DNA of 15,067 bases from contig JAUWZR010000032.1 in assembly GCA_030615235.1 (NCBI GenBank), forward strand, positions 1-15,067, in the 5' to 3' direction. Within the stretch, counting starts at the first letter, position 1. The number at the start of each line of letters is the position of its first letter. Shown in pieces: positions 8,576 to 14,170 of this stretch. The notes under the pieces were generated by a model. That model was not told the origin of the DNA and did no database searches. It saw nothing but the letters and a program-made list of their open reading frames with translations. This stretch comes from Promethearchaeota archaeon (GTDB lineage: Archaea; Asgardarchaeota; Lokiarchaeia; Sigyniarchaeales; SOKP01). The position numbers and the translations under genes are program-made.

Positions 8576-8584
8576 ATTTATAAT
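8576..8584 (-). promoter_or_regulatory. TATA-like element for the regulator-ABC operon
   Basis: Minus-strand ATTATAAAT. Transcription would begin near 8554, giving an untranslated leader of about 50 bases before ATG 8504. The two candidate operators flank it. Confidence 0.4.
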
Positions 8585-8587
8585 TTT

Positions 8588-8600
8588 TTTCATTTTGAAA
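8588..8600. promoter_or_regulatory. Candidate operator 2 (TTTCA-N3-TGAAA palindrome)
   Basis: TTTCATTTTGAAA, the same arms as operator 1 with spacer TTT; both copies are preceded by a T run and followed by TATTA. It lies 51 bp from operator 1 (about five helical turns), directly upstream of the regulator TATA element where TFB would bind. Confidence 0.5.
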
Positions 8601-8640
8601 TATTAATATTTTTATGAAATCCTTTTATAATTAATCGCGA

Positions 8641-8654
8641 TTATTTATATTAAA
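8641..8654 (+). promoter_or_regulatory. TATA box of the DUF362 gene
   Basis: TTATTTATATTAAA, about 21-34 bases upstream of ATG 8675, consistent with a short-leader or leaderless archaeal transcript divergent from the regulator operon. Confidence 0.5.
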
Positions 8655-8674
8655 ATTATAATTAAACGATTAAA

Positions 8675-10003
8675 ATGACTGAAGTATTTATATCAGATAC
8701 AAAAATGGGTGTTAGTAAAGCCGTAAATGAAATCTTTTCAAACTTAATGAGAACCGAGCCAATTTTAAAAAGCTCAAAAGAAGTGTATATTAAAGTAAAT
8801 GGAATAGATTTCAAAAAACATGCCTATACATCTCCAGAAGTACTTAAAGAGGTGATAAAATATTTAAAAGACAAAGGTGCCAATATTTACGTAATGGAGA
8901 ATTCTACTCAAGCAAACATGACTCGAATAGTCTTTGCAATCATCGGTTTTAAAGAAATATGCGAAAATACCGGCGCTGAAATCGTATATTTAGACGAAGA
9001 GGATACCGAAACTTTTGAATTTAAAGGGAAACTTTCTGCAGAAGATCAATCTAATGGATATAACTTAAAAACTTTTAGATTGCCCAAAACTGTTGTTAAA
9101 ATCATGAAAAATAGGGATTCCATCACTTATATAAATATTCCTAAACTTAAAACTCATTCAATGGCAGGAGTAACTCTTGGAATAAAAAATCAATGGGGAT
9201 TTCCTCAACACGCGGATCGAGGGAAAGATCATAACTATAATCTACATTCAAAATTAGTAGACGTTTATGAATATATTAAGCCCGACATTTGCATAATTGA
9301 TGGAATTGAGGGGACGATCCACGGACATTACCCTCCTACAGCATGGGAGGATCGTCTAGTTAAAAAATTTAACATTTTAATAGGTGGAAGAGACACCTTA
9401 GCCGTAGATGTCGTTGGAGCAAGGATTTTTGGGTTAACGTTAGACGATGTTCCTCACCTTAAAATAGCTAACAAGAGAGGATTGGGAGAAGGGGATTTAA
9501 GTAAAATTCAAGTAATAGGTAGAAATTTAGACGAATATACAGAAAAATACCCCTGGGATTTATTACAAGAGTTCCCTGAGAATGTTATGATTGTGAAGGG
9601 CACTGAATTATTATGTAGAGAAGGTTGCCAAAACAATCCCTTAGCTACTTTACAAGCATTTGCTTATGATCATAAAGAAAAATTCAAGGGAGGTTGGTTT
9701 TTAGTAATGGGCAAAGGTCACGACGAAAATCTTGCAGAACTCTTGGAGGAAAGAAGTTTTACTAAAGGATTGGTAGCAGGATATTGTGCGATTAACGAGG
9801 TTGGAGAGCAGCTAAGGCAGAAGTTCGGGAAACGTAAAGTATTTTTTTCTGGTGATTGCAATAATCTAGCAGAGACTGTAAAAGCGATATTAAAACTATC
9901 CAAAATGACTGTTTTTGATTTAGTTTCTCTTTCAACTGAAAAGTTAATGTCACTTATTGATTCTGCTAAAGAACATGGAAGTACCGCACTAACGCCACTA
10001 TAA
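8675..10003 (+). CDS. DUF362-domain protein with cysteine-containing C-terminal extension
   Basis: A 442-residue DUF362 protein. The family motif PKLKTHSMAGVTLGIKNQWG is at 156-175, DGIEGTIHGHYP at 209-220, and GRDTLAVDVVGARIFG at 238-253, so the DUF362 domain fills about residues 30-285. The family's biochemical role is poorly defined; some members carry ferredoxin-type clusters, but no CxxCxxCxxxC motif is present here. The C-terminal 150 residues hold four cysteines (314, 318 in CREGC, 371, 395 in SGDC) near glycine turns, which could bind a metal or cluster; this is inference. There is no signal peptide. It has its own TATA box and is divergent from the ABC operon; an effect of the shared operators on it is possible. 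Confidence 0.87.
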   Translation: MTEVFISDTKMGVSKAVNEIFSNLMRTEPILKSSKEVYIKVNGIDFKKHAYTSPEVLKEVIKYLKDKGANIYVMENSTQANMTRIVFAIIGFKEICENTGAEIVYLDEEDTETFEFKGKLSAEDQSNGYNLKTFRLPKTVVKIMKNRDSITYINIPKLKTHSMAGVTLGIKNQWGFPQHADRGKDHNYNLHSKLVDVYEYIKPDICIIDGIEGTIHGHYPPTAWEDRLVKKFNILIGGRDTLAVDVVGARIFGLTLDDVPHLKIANKRGLGEGDLSKIQVIGRNLDEYTEKYPWDLLQEFPENVMIVKGTELLCREGCQNNPLATLQAFAYDHKEKFKGGWFLVMGKGHDENLAELLEERSFTKGLVAGYCAINEVGEQLRQKFGKRKVFFSGDCNNLAETVKAILKLSKMTVFDLVSLSTEKLMSLIDSAKEHGSTALTPL

Positions 10004-10027
10004 TGCTTATTATATATATTACAGGGA

Positions 10028-10042
10028 ATTTTTATTTTTTCT
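10028..10042 (+). terminator. T-rich terminator after the DUF362 gene
   Basis: A T-rich run (TTTTTATTTTTTCTT) begins about 25 bases after the TAA stop. It is typical of archaeal U-run termination; no hairpin is evident. Confidence 0.45.
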
Positions 10043-10087
10043 TAAAGATCATTGAAATTTATTAATTTTTCGATAAGTAAATTATTA

Positions 10088-10105
10088 AATATCAATTTTG
10101 ATATT
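10088..10105. promoter_or_regulatory. Palindrome next to the repeat-protein TATA box
   Basis: AATATCAATTTTGATATT: 8-bp perfect arms with a 2-base centre, abutting the TATA box at its upstream side, where a repressor would block TFB. AT-rich, so chance is possible. Confidence 0.35.
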
Positions 10106-10114
10106 ATATTTAAA
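10105..10114 (+). promoter_or_regulatory. TATA box of the repeat-protein gene
   Basis: TATATTTAAA, centred about 29 bases upstream of the GTG at 10138. The spacing supports a leaderless GTG-started transcript. Confidence 0.5.
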
Positions 10115-10137
10115 AAAATCAATAATTTACTCCTAGT

Positions 10138-11619
10138 GTGAGAAAATTGGAAGAAAACGATAAGCCTTTAACTCCCGAAGAAATAGAGAAGCAGAAGAAA
10201 ATCGTTGATGACCTATATAAGAAAGAAAAAGAAGATAGAGAAATATACTTCAAAAGCTTTGAGGAGGAACGAAAAGGTGCGTTTGAAGAGAGTAAAAATC
10301 TTATAAACTCTTTAATCTCAGAGAAAAGTTTCATGAGAGAAAAACAAAGAGAGCGAGATTTAATAAGAATGGAGATTAAACCTGATATCGAAAAAACTGG
10401 TGAAGCAATTGAAAAATCCATAAGTGAAAAAGCTTTTATGAGAAAGAAACACAGAGAAGAAGATCATATAAGGAGCGATCTAAAACCTGATATTAGAGGA
10501 GTAGGGGAAGCAATAAGTAAAACTATTGGCGATAAAGCTTTTTTAATTGAAAAAAGGAGAGAATCTGATGAACACAGAATGAAGATCAAACCTAATATTG
10601 AACATACAGGAGAAGTTATCAGTAAAAATATTAATGAAAAAGCTTTTTTAATAGAAAAAAAGAAGGAGAGCGCTTCGGTATTGTTAGATCTAAAACCGGA
10701 CATACAAACTGCTAGCAATGCAATTAGTAAATCCATAGGGGAGAAGTCTTTCCTAAGAGAAAAACAAAGAGAAAGCGATCTCAGTAGAATGCAGATCAAA
10801 CCAGACATTATGAAAACGGGTGAAGCAATAAGCAAAACAATCGCCGAAAAAGCTTTTAGAATTGAGAAAAAAAAAGAGACCGAACAAAAAAAAATGGAAA
10901 TACATCCAGATATCGAAGGTAAAGGTGAAGCAATAAAGTCAACGATTAACGAAAAAGCTTTTAGGATTGATGTGCAAAAAAATAAGGAACGAAAAATAAA
11001 AGAGTTGAAACCAGATATTAGCAAAGCCGCTGATTCTATTACCCAATCTATTGGAACCAAAGCTTTTCTACGCGAAACGCAAAGAGAAGAGGATTATAGG
11101 AGAATGGACTTGAAACCAGATTTCTTAAAGACTGGAGACGCTATTAGCACTACAGTAGCTGAAAAAGCTTTTAGAATAGAAAAAAGTCGAGAAATTGACG
11201 AAAAAAAACGTGAAATAAAACCTGATATAAATAAAACCGCAGAATTAATTAGCAAATCAATAGAAGAAAAAGTGTTTTTACGAGAAAAGCACAGAGCCGA
11301 GGATTCTAAGCGGATGGAAATAAAACCAGATATGACAAAAGCGAGTCAAGCTATTAAATCTTCAATTGACCAAAAAGCGTTTAGAATTGAGAAGCAAAAA
11401 GAGTTAGACCAGAAAAGAATGGAATTAAAACCTGACTTTGAGAAATTTTCTGAAGCTATTGAAAAAACAATTGAGGAAAAAGCATTTGTAATTGAAAAAC
11501 AAAAAACTCGCGATTCAGAACGAATGGAACTTAAACCAGATATTAAAGGTATTGGCTCTTTAATCGAAGGAAAGATTGAAAAAATTGAACAGAAGAAAAA
11601 GGACGAAAGTACTACCTAA
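10138..11619 (+). CDS. Helical repeat protein with twelve 35-residue repeats
   Basis: Unrecognised 493-residue protein, extremely charged, with no Cys or Trp seen, no signal peptide and no membrane segment. Residues 1-59 are a Lys/Glu-rich leader. Residues 60-479 are twelve consecutive repeats of exactly 35 residues without a single insertion or deletion; 480-493 is a short tail. In every unit Lys4, Phe6, Pro23 and Ile32 are kept, with K22 in 11/12 and D24 in 11/12; the core reads (I)xEKxF...(ML/R)KPDI...AI. Each unit looks like a long charged helix broken at KPD, then a short helix. 35 is five heptads, so an extended rod or solenoid is possible. Start: GTG 10138 follows an in-frame TAA closely and fits the TATA box; TTG 10147 is the alternative. 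It is monocistronic. A decayed second copy of one unit lies at 13983-14078. Confidence 0.85.
   Translation: MRKLEENDKPLTPEEIEKQKKIVDDLYKKEKEDREIYFKSFEEERKGAFEESKNLINSLISEKSFMREKQRERDLIRMEIKPDIEKTGEAIEKSISEKAFMRKKHREEDHIRSDLKPDIRGVGEAISKTIGDKAFLIEKRRESDEHRMKIKPNIEHTGEVISKNINEKAFLIEKKKESASVLLDLKPDIQTASNAISKSIGEKSFLREKQRESDLSRMQIKPDIMKTGEAISKTIAEKAFRIEKKKETEQKKMEIHPDIEGKGEAIKSTINEKAFRIDVQKNKERKIKELKPDISKAADSITQSIGTKAFLRETQREEDYRRMDLKPDFLKTGDAISTTVAEKAFRIEKSREIDEKKREIKPDINKTAELISKSIEEKVFLREKHRAEDSKRMEIKPDMTKASQAIKSSIDQKAFRIEKQKELDQKRMELKPDFEKFSEAIEKTIEEKAFVIEKQKTRDSERMELKPDIKGIGSLIEGKIEKIEQKKKDESTT
10315..11574 (+). repeat. Tandem array of twelve 105-bp coding repeats
   Basis: Twelve in-frame 105-bp units encode the 35-residue repeats. 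They fall into two types by residues 7-8: type A (F-[ML]-R, units 1, 2, 5, 8, 10) and type B (F-x-I, units 3, 4, 6, 7, 9, 11, 12). The order A ABB ABB AB ABB suggests growth partly by duplicating three-unit blocks of 315 bp. Units are well diverged at the DNA level, so the array is not recent. Confidence 0.9.
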
Positions 11620-11650
11620 AGGTTGAAATCTTCTATACTCTTATCAAAAG

Positions 11651-12154
11651 CTATAATTGGACATCAAATTTGAATAAAGTATTTAAATTTATATTTTCTA
11701 ATCTTTTTTTATATTGTAGAATTGAAGGGTCTATGTTCCCATTAAAATTCCTTATTGCAGATTCGAATCTATAGTAGAAATCTTCCATAATTTGATGTAA
11801 AATTACTCTCTCTACTTGTAAATTGGTTTTTTTCGAAATCGCAATCACTGATAATCTACCCCTCCTTTCGTATAAAATTCGACTCTCTCTAAAATTCACT
11901 TCCTGAATCTCATCGTCCAATGATTCAGGTTTAATCTCATTCATAAAAAGATTAAGCGCATTAAGAAACCCACTTATCAAATCGTCATGAGAAGAAAATT
12001 TAGTGTTGCGCGTATATTTTTTGCTAAGCAGTAAAGAACCAGTTGTATTATCTAAGAAGTAAATAGCGTGAAAACGATCTTCGTCTGAATTAATTTTTTC
12101 TATATTAAATCCGTAAGTTTTCTGTAAATTTTTATTAATCCATTTGTGTGACAT
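11651..12154 (-). CDS. Longin/roadblock-like small protein (tentative)
   Basis: A 167-residue soluble protein with no catalytic motif. The predicted order of elements resembles the longin or roadblock fold: strand 29-35 (HAIYFLD), strand 39-47 (GSLLLSKKY), helix 56-75 (DDLISGFLNALNLFMNEI), strands 83-89, 91-97 and 101-107 (LSVIAIS), then helix 112-134. Such proteins are abundant in Asgard archaea and, in eukaryotes, the folds belong to small-GTPase regulators and trafficking adaptors. This assignment is by pattern only. Start ATG 12154 is the first Met. It converges with the repeat-protein gene (31 bases between stops) and is divergent from the next plus-strand pair. No GTPase gene is in the window. 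Confidence 0.75.
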   Translation of the reverse strand: MSHKWINKNLQKTYGFNIEKINSDEDRFHAIYFLDNTTGSLLLSKKYTRNTKFSSHDDLISGFLNALNLFMNEIKPESLDDEIQEVNFRESRILYERRGRLSVIAISKKTNLQVERVILHQIMEDFYYRFESAIRNFNGNIDPSILQYKKRLENINLNTLFKFDVQL

Positions 12155-12406
12155 CTTTCGACTGCGTTCTTACCTAAAACTATTCCTACTAAAAAATGAA
12201 AACGATTACGATTTAAAATGTAAATATTATCTTAGTGACATCTATATAGTTTTCTAAGCTAGCGAAAGCGTAACCTAATTAATGGTGTTATTAATTGGGT
12301 AGTTTGAGTTTAAATGATAGAAATACTTTTCAAAAAAAACTAAAAATTTAAAATAAAATCATTTTATTATTAGACATATACTCTTCTTATCACATTTTAA
12401 TTTTTG
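12155..12406. other. Divergent intergenic region with a hairpin and an AT palindrome
   Basis: A 252-base divergent promoter region. It contains an 11-bp stem (12273-12283 with 12290-12300, one T-G wobble, loop GGTGTT), and AATAAAATCATTTTATT (12352-12368; 8-bp arms). A minus-strand TATA-like CATTTTAAATCG near 12209-12220 may serve the longin-like gene, and ACATATAC near 12374-12381 the plus-strand pair. No ORF or known RNA was recognised. Confidence 0.4.
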
Positions 12407-12880
12407 ATGAAAATGGGTGCAAATAACAACTACGGAAAACAAAAAAATAAAATATCTATTGGTAAAATCCTATCAAGGGAGGATTTTAATTCCACTATTT
12501 TCCCATTAGAAGTTAAAGCAGAAATCAACGAGACTCCTTATTACTTGCTAATTTTCATTTCTCGCGAAGATTCAATAAAAATTAGCTGCTTTCCTACTAA
12601 TACGAGCGATATAAAAAAAATTCTTATTAAGTTAGTTGAGTTCTCGCCCGATCTAGTGAAGGGAATATCGACCGTACTTAACGAGCTTAACTTAAGTAAA
12701 GACATCCTGCATACTACGGGAATTTGTTATGAGCTGGAAAATTGCTTCTATGAGACCTATCTGTTAGGAAATACTCTAAAATCGGGGTCCATGTCTATAG
12801 ACGATATAAAAGAAAAGTTCCTCGCAATTGAGAAAATCGTCAATGTCAAAATAGAAGATATTCCAATCCATAATGAGTAG
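12407..12880 (+). CDS. Hypothetical protein, possible ACT-like regulatory domain
   Basis: A 157-residue soluble protein from ATG 12407; the frame also has TTG 12404 and ATG 12413 as starts. It is not firmly recognised. After a polar N-terminus it has strands at 31-41 (FPLEVKAEI), 44-52 (PYYLLIFIS) and 56-62 (SIKISCF), helix 66-78, then PDLVKGISTVLNELNL at 81-96, strand DILHTTGICYEL and strand NCFYETYLLG, and a C-terminal amphipathic helix. The beta-alpha-beta-beta run at 80-121 resembles an ACT domain, a small-molecule sensing fold, but this is weak. It precedes a zinc-finger gene by 12 bases on the same strand, so the two are probably co-transcribed. Confidence 0.75.
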   Translation: MKMGANNNYGKQKNKISIGKILSREDFNSTIFPLEVKAEINETPYYLLIFISREDSIKISCFPTNTSDIKKILIKLVEFSPDLVKGISTVLNELNLSKDILHTTGICYELENCFYETYLLGNTLKSGSMSIDDIKEKFLAIEKIVNVKIEDIPIHNE

Positions 12881-12892
12881 ACTTTTCATAAA

Positions 12893-13099
12893 ATGAGCGA
12901 TAAAAAATTACCCCCTCCCCCAACTTTTCCCCCTTCTTTTACAGCAGCAGATAAATTTTGTCTATTTCATAAAGGGGATTTGTCAGAAGCTATTTATACT
13001 TGTCCTAAATGTAAAACAATTTATTGCCTAGAATGCGCAAAAAATGCTCAGGCTGATGGAAAATCGTGTATTAAATGTAAACAAATCGTTTTATTATAG
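12893..13099 (+). CDS. Mini zinc finger, B-box/RING-like, with polyproline N-terminus
   Basis: A 68-residue protein. Eight metal-ligand residues are regularly spaced: C23-x2-H26-x10-C37-x2-C40-x4-C45-x2-C48-x10-C59-x2-C62. The first three pairs match a B-box (C-x2-H...C-x2-C-x4-C-x2-C), with a Cys pair where B-boxes usually have His; a cross-brace of two zinc ions is expected. The N-terminus LPPPPTFPPSF is proline-rich and probably disordered, a possible ligand for a profilin, SH3 or WW type partner. In eukaryotes such fingers act in protein binding and ubiquitin ligases; no ubiquitin gene is seen here. It is the second gene of a pair with the ACT-like protein and converges with the membrane-protein gene 18 bases on. 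Confidence 0.8.
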   Translation: MSDKKLPPPPTFPPSFTAADKFCLFHKGDLSEAIYTCPKCKTIYCLECAKNAQADGKSCIKCKQIVLL

Positions 13100-13117
13100 T
13101 TTTTATATACGATCCTC

Positions 13118-13528
13118 CTAAAGTGAACTAGCTCTTATTAAACTCAAACTACGCCACGCCTTCCAAAAAATTAACCATAATATAATAAAAATAAATAATG
13201 TCGTTGCAAAAGTGTAACCTCCAATAAATAGGTCTACAATAATCAAAAACGGAACACCCGCACTCGCAAATCCTATCAAATAACCATATCCCCAATACCT
13301 GTTAACTAAGGCTATTATTACTCCCGGAATCATCGTCGTAAATATGATTGAAAGAAACGCTAACACTTCAATTGAACGAGGAGCATCTTGTATAAACGTC
13401 ATATTTACCCAAGAAGCTACAAAACCGATTATTACGAACATTAAAGTCCAAACATTTAAACTTAAATCTTTCTCAGCCTTATCTCGTTCGTTTCGATTTG
13501 ATTCTGTATTTTTCTGCAATAATGACAC
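13118..13528 (-). CDS. Small membrane protein with four transmembrane helices
   Basis: A 136-residue integral membrane protein, family not recognised. A charged N-terminus of about 22 residues precedes four hydrophobic helices at about 24-45, 53-75, 80-101 and 105-123, and a short basic tail (KAWRSLSLIR) that by the positive-inside rule suggests the C-terminus is cytoplasmic; the charged N-terminus would then be cytoplasmic too. The start is GTG 13528, since no ATG occurs before the first helix; TTG 13519 is an alternative. A TTTAAA element at 13542-13549 on the minus strand is close upstream but not ideally spaced. It could be a small transporter or accessory subunit, but nothing shows it. 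Confidence 0.75.
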   Translation of the reverse strand: MSLLQKNTESNRNERDKAEKDLSLNVWTLMFVIIGFVASWVNMTFIQDAPRSIEVLAFLSIIFTTMIPGVIIALVNRYWGYGYLIGFASAGVPFLIIVDLFIGGYTFATTLFIFIILWLIFWKAWRSLSLIRASSL

Positions 13529-13739
13529 TTCTTACCGGACAATTTAAAAAAAAAAATTCTTTTAAGGTGTAAAAGATAATTCTCATTATAAGAAATAATT
13601 GACGATTGAATAATTGGAATTATATTCCGACAAAAGTTTCAAAAATAAGGACAATTCTTTTAAATACGACAAATAATATTAGTACTGTAAGATAAAAATT
13701 TATATCTGCAAAACATATAATAATCGTTGAAGATAAAAA
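13529..13739. other. AT-rich intergenic stretch with a direct repeat
   Basis: No ORF of note. It holds two copies of AAGATAAAAATTTA, at 13689 and 13730, 41 bp apart (near four helical turns); the second runs into the TATA box of the RNA candidate. Otherwise nothing was recognised. Confidence 0.4.
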
Positions 13740-13751
13740 TTTAAATATAAA
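13740..13751 (+). promoter_or_regulatory. TATA box for the candidate structured RNA
   Basis: TTTAAATATAAA, one of the best TATA matches in the window. A start 25 bases downstream of its centre falls at about 13770, precisely where the first helix strand of the RNA candidate begins. Confidence 0.5.
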
Positions 13752-13769
13752 CTAAAATAAATCTTAATA

Positions 13770-13914
13770 AAATAAAATAGGGATTGTACATAAAATCATG
13801 ACTCCTGCCCCACCCTGGATTTTTGTCTTTTGGTAGTGTGTAATACACACTCATTTCGCCCTCCTCCCCCTATTTTATTTCTGACCTTATTATTAGGTCT
13901 CGGTGGCAGGAGTC
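13770..13914 (+). ncRNA. Candidate structured non-coding RNA with interleaved helices
   Basis: A GC-rich island in AT-rich DNA with no ORF. Helix A: AAATAAAATAGGG (13770-13782) pairs perfectly with 13868-13880. Helix B: GACTCCTGCC (13800-13809) pairs perfectly with GGCAGGAGTC (13905-13914), and may extend by ACC/GGT after a two-base bulge. The order A-B-A'-B' is a pseudoknot. Inside B are two local hairpins: AGTGTGT-AAT-ACACACT (13835-13851) and GACCT-TATTATT-AGGTC (13883-13899). A C/U-rich single strand (CCCTCCTCCCCC) lies between them. The plus strand is favoured by the TATA box. It does not match RNase P, SRP RNA or tRNA in my reading. A mobile-element inverted repeat is the alternative for B, but target duplications and a transposase are absent. 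Confidence 0.55.
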
Positions 13915-13982
13915 TCCCTTTATTAAAATTCTTGAGACTCAATTATGGCAGGAATCTTCTTCAATCATAAAAGTTTGGCAAA

Positions 13983-14078
13983 ATTAATAAAATTTGGAAT
14001 TTCTTAATAGAGAAGAAGAAGGAGAGAGATTCAGTATTGCTAGATTTAAAACCGGATTCCAATGAAATTAACCGGTAA
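13983..14078 (+). pseudogene. Decayed copy of one 35-residue repeat unit
   Basis: The plus-strand frame reads INKIWN then FLIEKKKERDSVLLDLKPD (14001-14057) and ends at TAA 14076-14078; a stop lies shortly upstream in frame and there is no start codon. The 19-residue block matches unit 4 of the repeat protein (10645-10701) at 17 of 19 residues. By DNA, 48 of 57 bases agree, and seven of nine differences are synonymous. This points to a formerly translated second copy, now a fragment. Confidence 0.75.
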
Positions 14079-14093
14079 ATTCTTTTCTTTACC
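14074..14093. other. Short hairpin GGTAAA/TTTACC
   Basis: Perfect 6-bp stem with an 8-base loop at the end of the repeat remnant. It could assist termination of the minus-strand gene, whose T-run lies just before it at 14105-14113. Weak. Confidence 0.3.
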
Positions 14094-14104
14094 AGTAGTT
14101 AACT

Positions 14105-14113
14105 AAAAAAAAA
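14105..14113 (-). terminator. T-run terminator after the zinc-ribbon gene
   Basis: Nine consecutive T on the minus strand, about 60 bases past the stop codon of the zinc-ribbon gene, directly after the remnant frame. Confidence 0.5.
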
Positions 14114-14127
14114 GCTGAAAATACTCC

Positions 14128-14159
14128 GTGAAGCTACGAGCGAACTCCTCGTCGTAATC
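14128..14159. repeat. Direct repeat, copy 1 (32 bp)
   Basis: Matches 14517-14548 at 30 of 32 bases. This copy lies downstream of the zinc-ribbon gene; the flanks share nothing. One of the two differences keeps the amino acid sequence unchanged and so does the other, as DYDEEFARSF is identical in both. Confidence 0.9.
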
Positions 14160-14170
14160 TAAGAATATAA

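Noticed and set aside
10464..11060. 198-codon open frame on the minus strand with apparent internal repeats and hydrophobic character
   Set aside because: It is the mirror of the 105-bp repeats of the plus-strand protein; the periodicity comes from the coding strand.
10315..11574. Regular 105-bp repeats as a CRISPR array or satellite
   Set aside because: No short invariant repeat with unique spacers; the periodicity is protein-coding with codon-level divergence.
13344..13547. 67-codon plus-strand frame
   Set aside because: Opposite strand of the four-helix membrane protein; no coding features.
13800..13914. MITE or insertion sequence with 10-bp terminal inverted repeats
   Set aside because: No target-site duplication or second copy in the window, and helix A interleaves with the supposed ends; not excluded genome-wide.
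13945..14007. 20-codon ORF starting at ATG 13945
   Set aside because: No ribosome site, no similarity, and in a different frame from the repeat relic that follows.
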